A DNA stretch of 64,000 nucleotides from Acanthacorydalis orientalis (taxonomy: Eukaryota; Arthropoda; Insecta; Megaloptera; Corydalidae): assembly GCA_034766995.1 (NCBI GenBank), contig CM068322.1, positions 9,331,810 to 9,395,809 on the forward strand. The letters are read 5' to 3'. This document shows positions 63,670-64,000 of the stretch, piece after piece; positions within the stretch are counted from its first letter, which is position 1, and each line of letters opens with the position of its first letter. The position numbers were made by a program, and so were the translations under genes. Under the pieces are notes generated by a model. It was not told the DNA's origin, did no database searches, and worked only from the letters and a program-made list of their open reading frames with translations.

Positions 63670-64000
63670 ATGTACATTTCTTTATTTACATTAACTTTAT
63701 CTGCCTCAAATATATTAAATAATAAAAAATTAAATTTTGAAATAAAACTGCGAAAGAAATATAAACTTATAATATACATTTGCACATCTTCCCAAATAGC
63801 ATAACAACTGTTGGAACTTTTTCATAAACTAGATATGAACTGTGTATCAAGAATGTAGCTTTAGCTGTGGAGGTGTTGGGGGTTCGTTTGCACGATATAT
63901 GACGTGGTCTATGCAGTCTTGTTTACGACTCAATATACTTGGAGTATATATTGCTCATGAACAGTGTGTTCAAAAATATATATCTTTATACGAATGTGGA
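63190..64000. other. Right edge, mixed composition, unassigned
   Basis: Patches at 63240-63480 ('acggtggagggggaaatagt') and 63845-63960 ('gtggaggtgttgggggttcg') are GC-richer than their surroundings. A 65-codon minus-strand frame lies in the first. No family recognised; a gene end or transposon could continue off the window. Confidence 0.3.
63595..63672. repeat. (TA)n-(TG)n compound array
   Basis: Two TA blocks split by CATAA, then a TG run. Confidence 0.95.

Overview
The window looks like nuclear DNA from an insect or a close relative. It is extremely AT-rich, carries split genes with GT-AG introns, and is littered with insect-type transposon fossils (several mariner lineages, piggyBac, hAT, Tigger/pogo, a LINE tail). 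I cannot fix the species from the sequence. Protein-coding DNA is very sparse; nearly every long open frame is an artefact of (TA)n or chance A/T-rich sequence.

The one clear host gene is N-acetylglucosamine kinase (NAGK), read leftwards across the first 41 kb. Exon 1 (40953-40987) holds the start codon and 12 residues, exon 2 (7587-7770) the GlcNAc-binding region, and exon 3 (861-1113) the catalytic region. Reading phases match at both joins, giving 157 codons plus one base. The remaining half of the enzyme lies beyond the left edge. Intron 1 is about 33.2 kb, intron 2 about 6.5 kb, and intron 3 runs off the window. A CpG-containing, GC-richer block at 41.04-41.76 kb is the likely 5' UTR and promoter.

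The introns and the 23 kb upstream of NAGK hold about 60 (TA)n-based microsatellites, close to one per kb, often with (CA)n, (TG)n, (GA)n, (TC)n or (TGTA)n at one edge. Between them sit transposon remnants. At 1.5 and 62.1 kb there are two copies of a terminal-inverted-repeat MITE. At 4.4 kb is a Tigger-like transposase tail, and at 5.0-5.9 kb an internally deleted mariner. Two more mariner copies, at 17.0 and 32.5 kb, share one internal deletion; a further mariner stub lies at 23.4 kb. A short hAT element with a perfect 8-bp target duplication is at 27.05 kb, and an unnamed inverted-repeat element at 33.05 kb. Upstream of NAGK are a decayed piggyBac with both ends present (44.5-45.7 kb) and a LINE C-terminus (57.95-58.28 kb). 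At least six copies of an imperfect-palindrome repeat are scattered across the window, and an alanine-tRNA-like sequence without its anticodon arm sits at 11.5 kb.

Right of 45.75 kb I see no confident host gene, only a possible plus-strand exon near 50.52 kb and a few unexplained GC-richer islands. No CRISPR array, rRNA, operon or complete new system was found. The most informative points are the (TA)n saturation with its links to transposon ends and interiors, and the very long NAGK intron 1.
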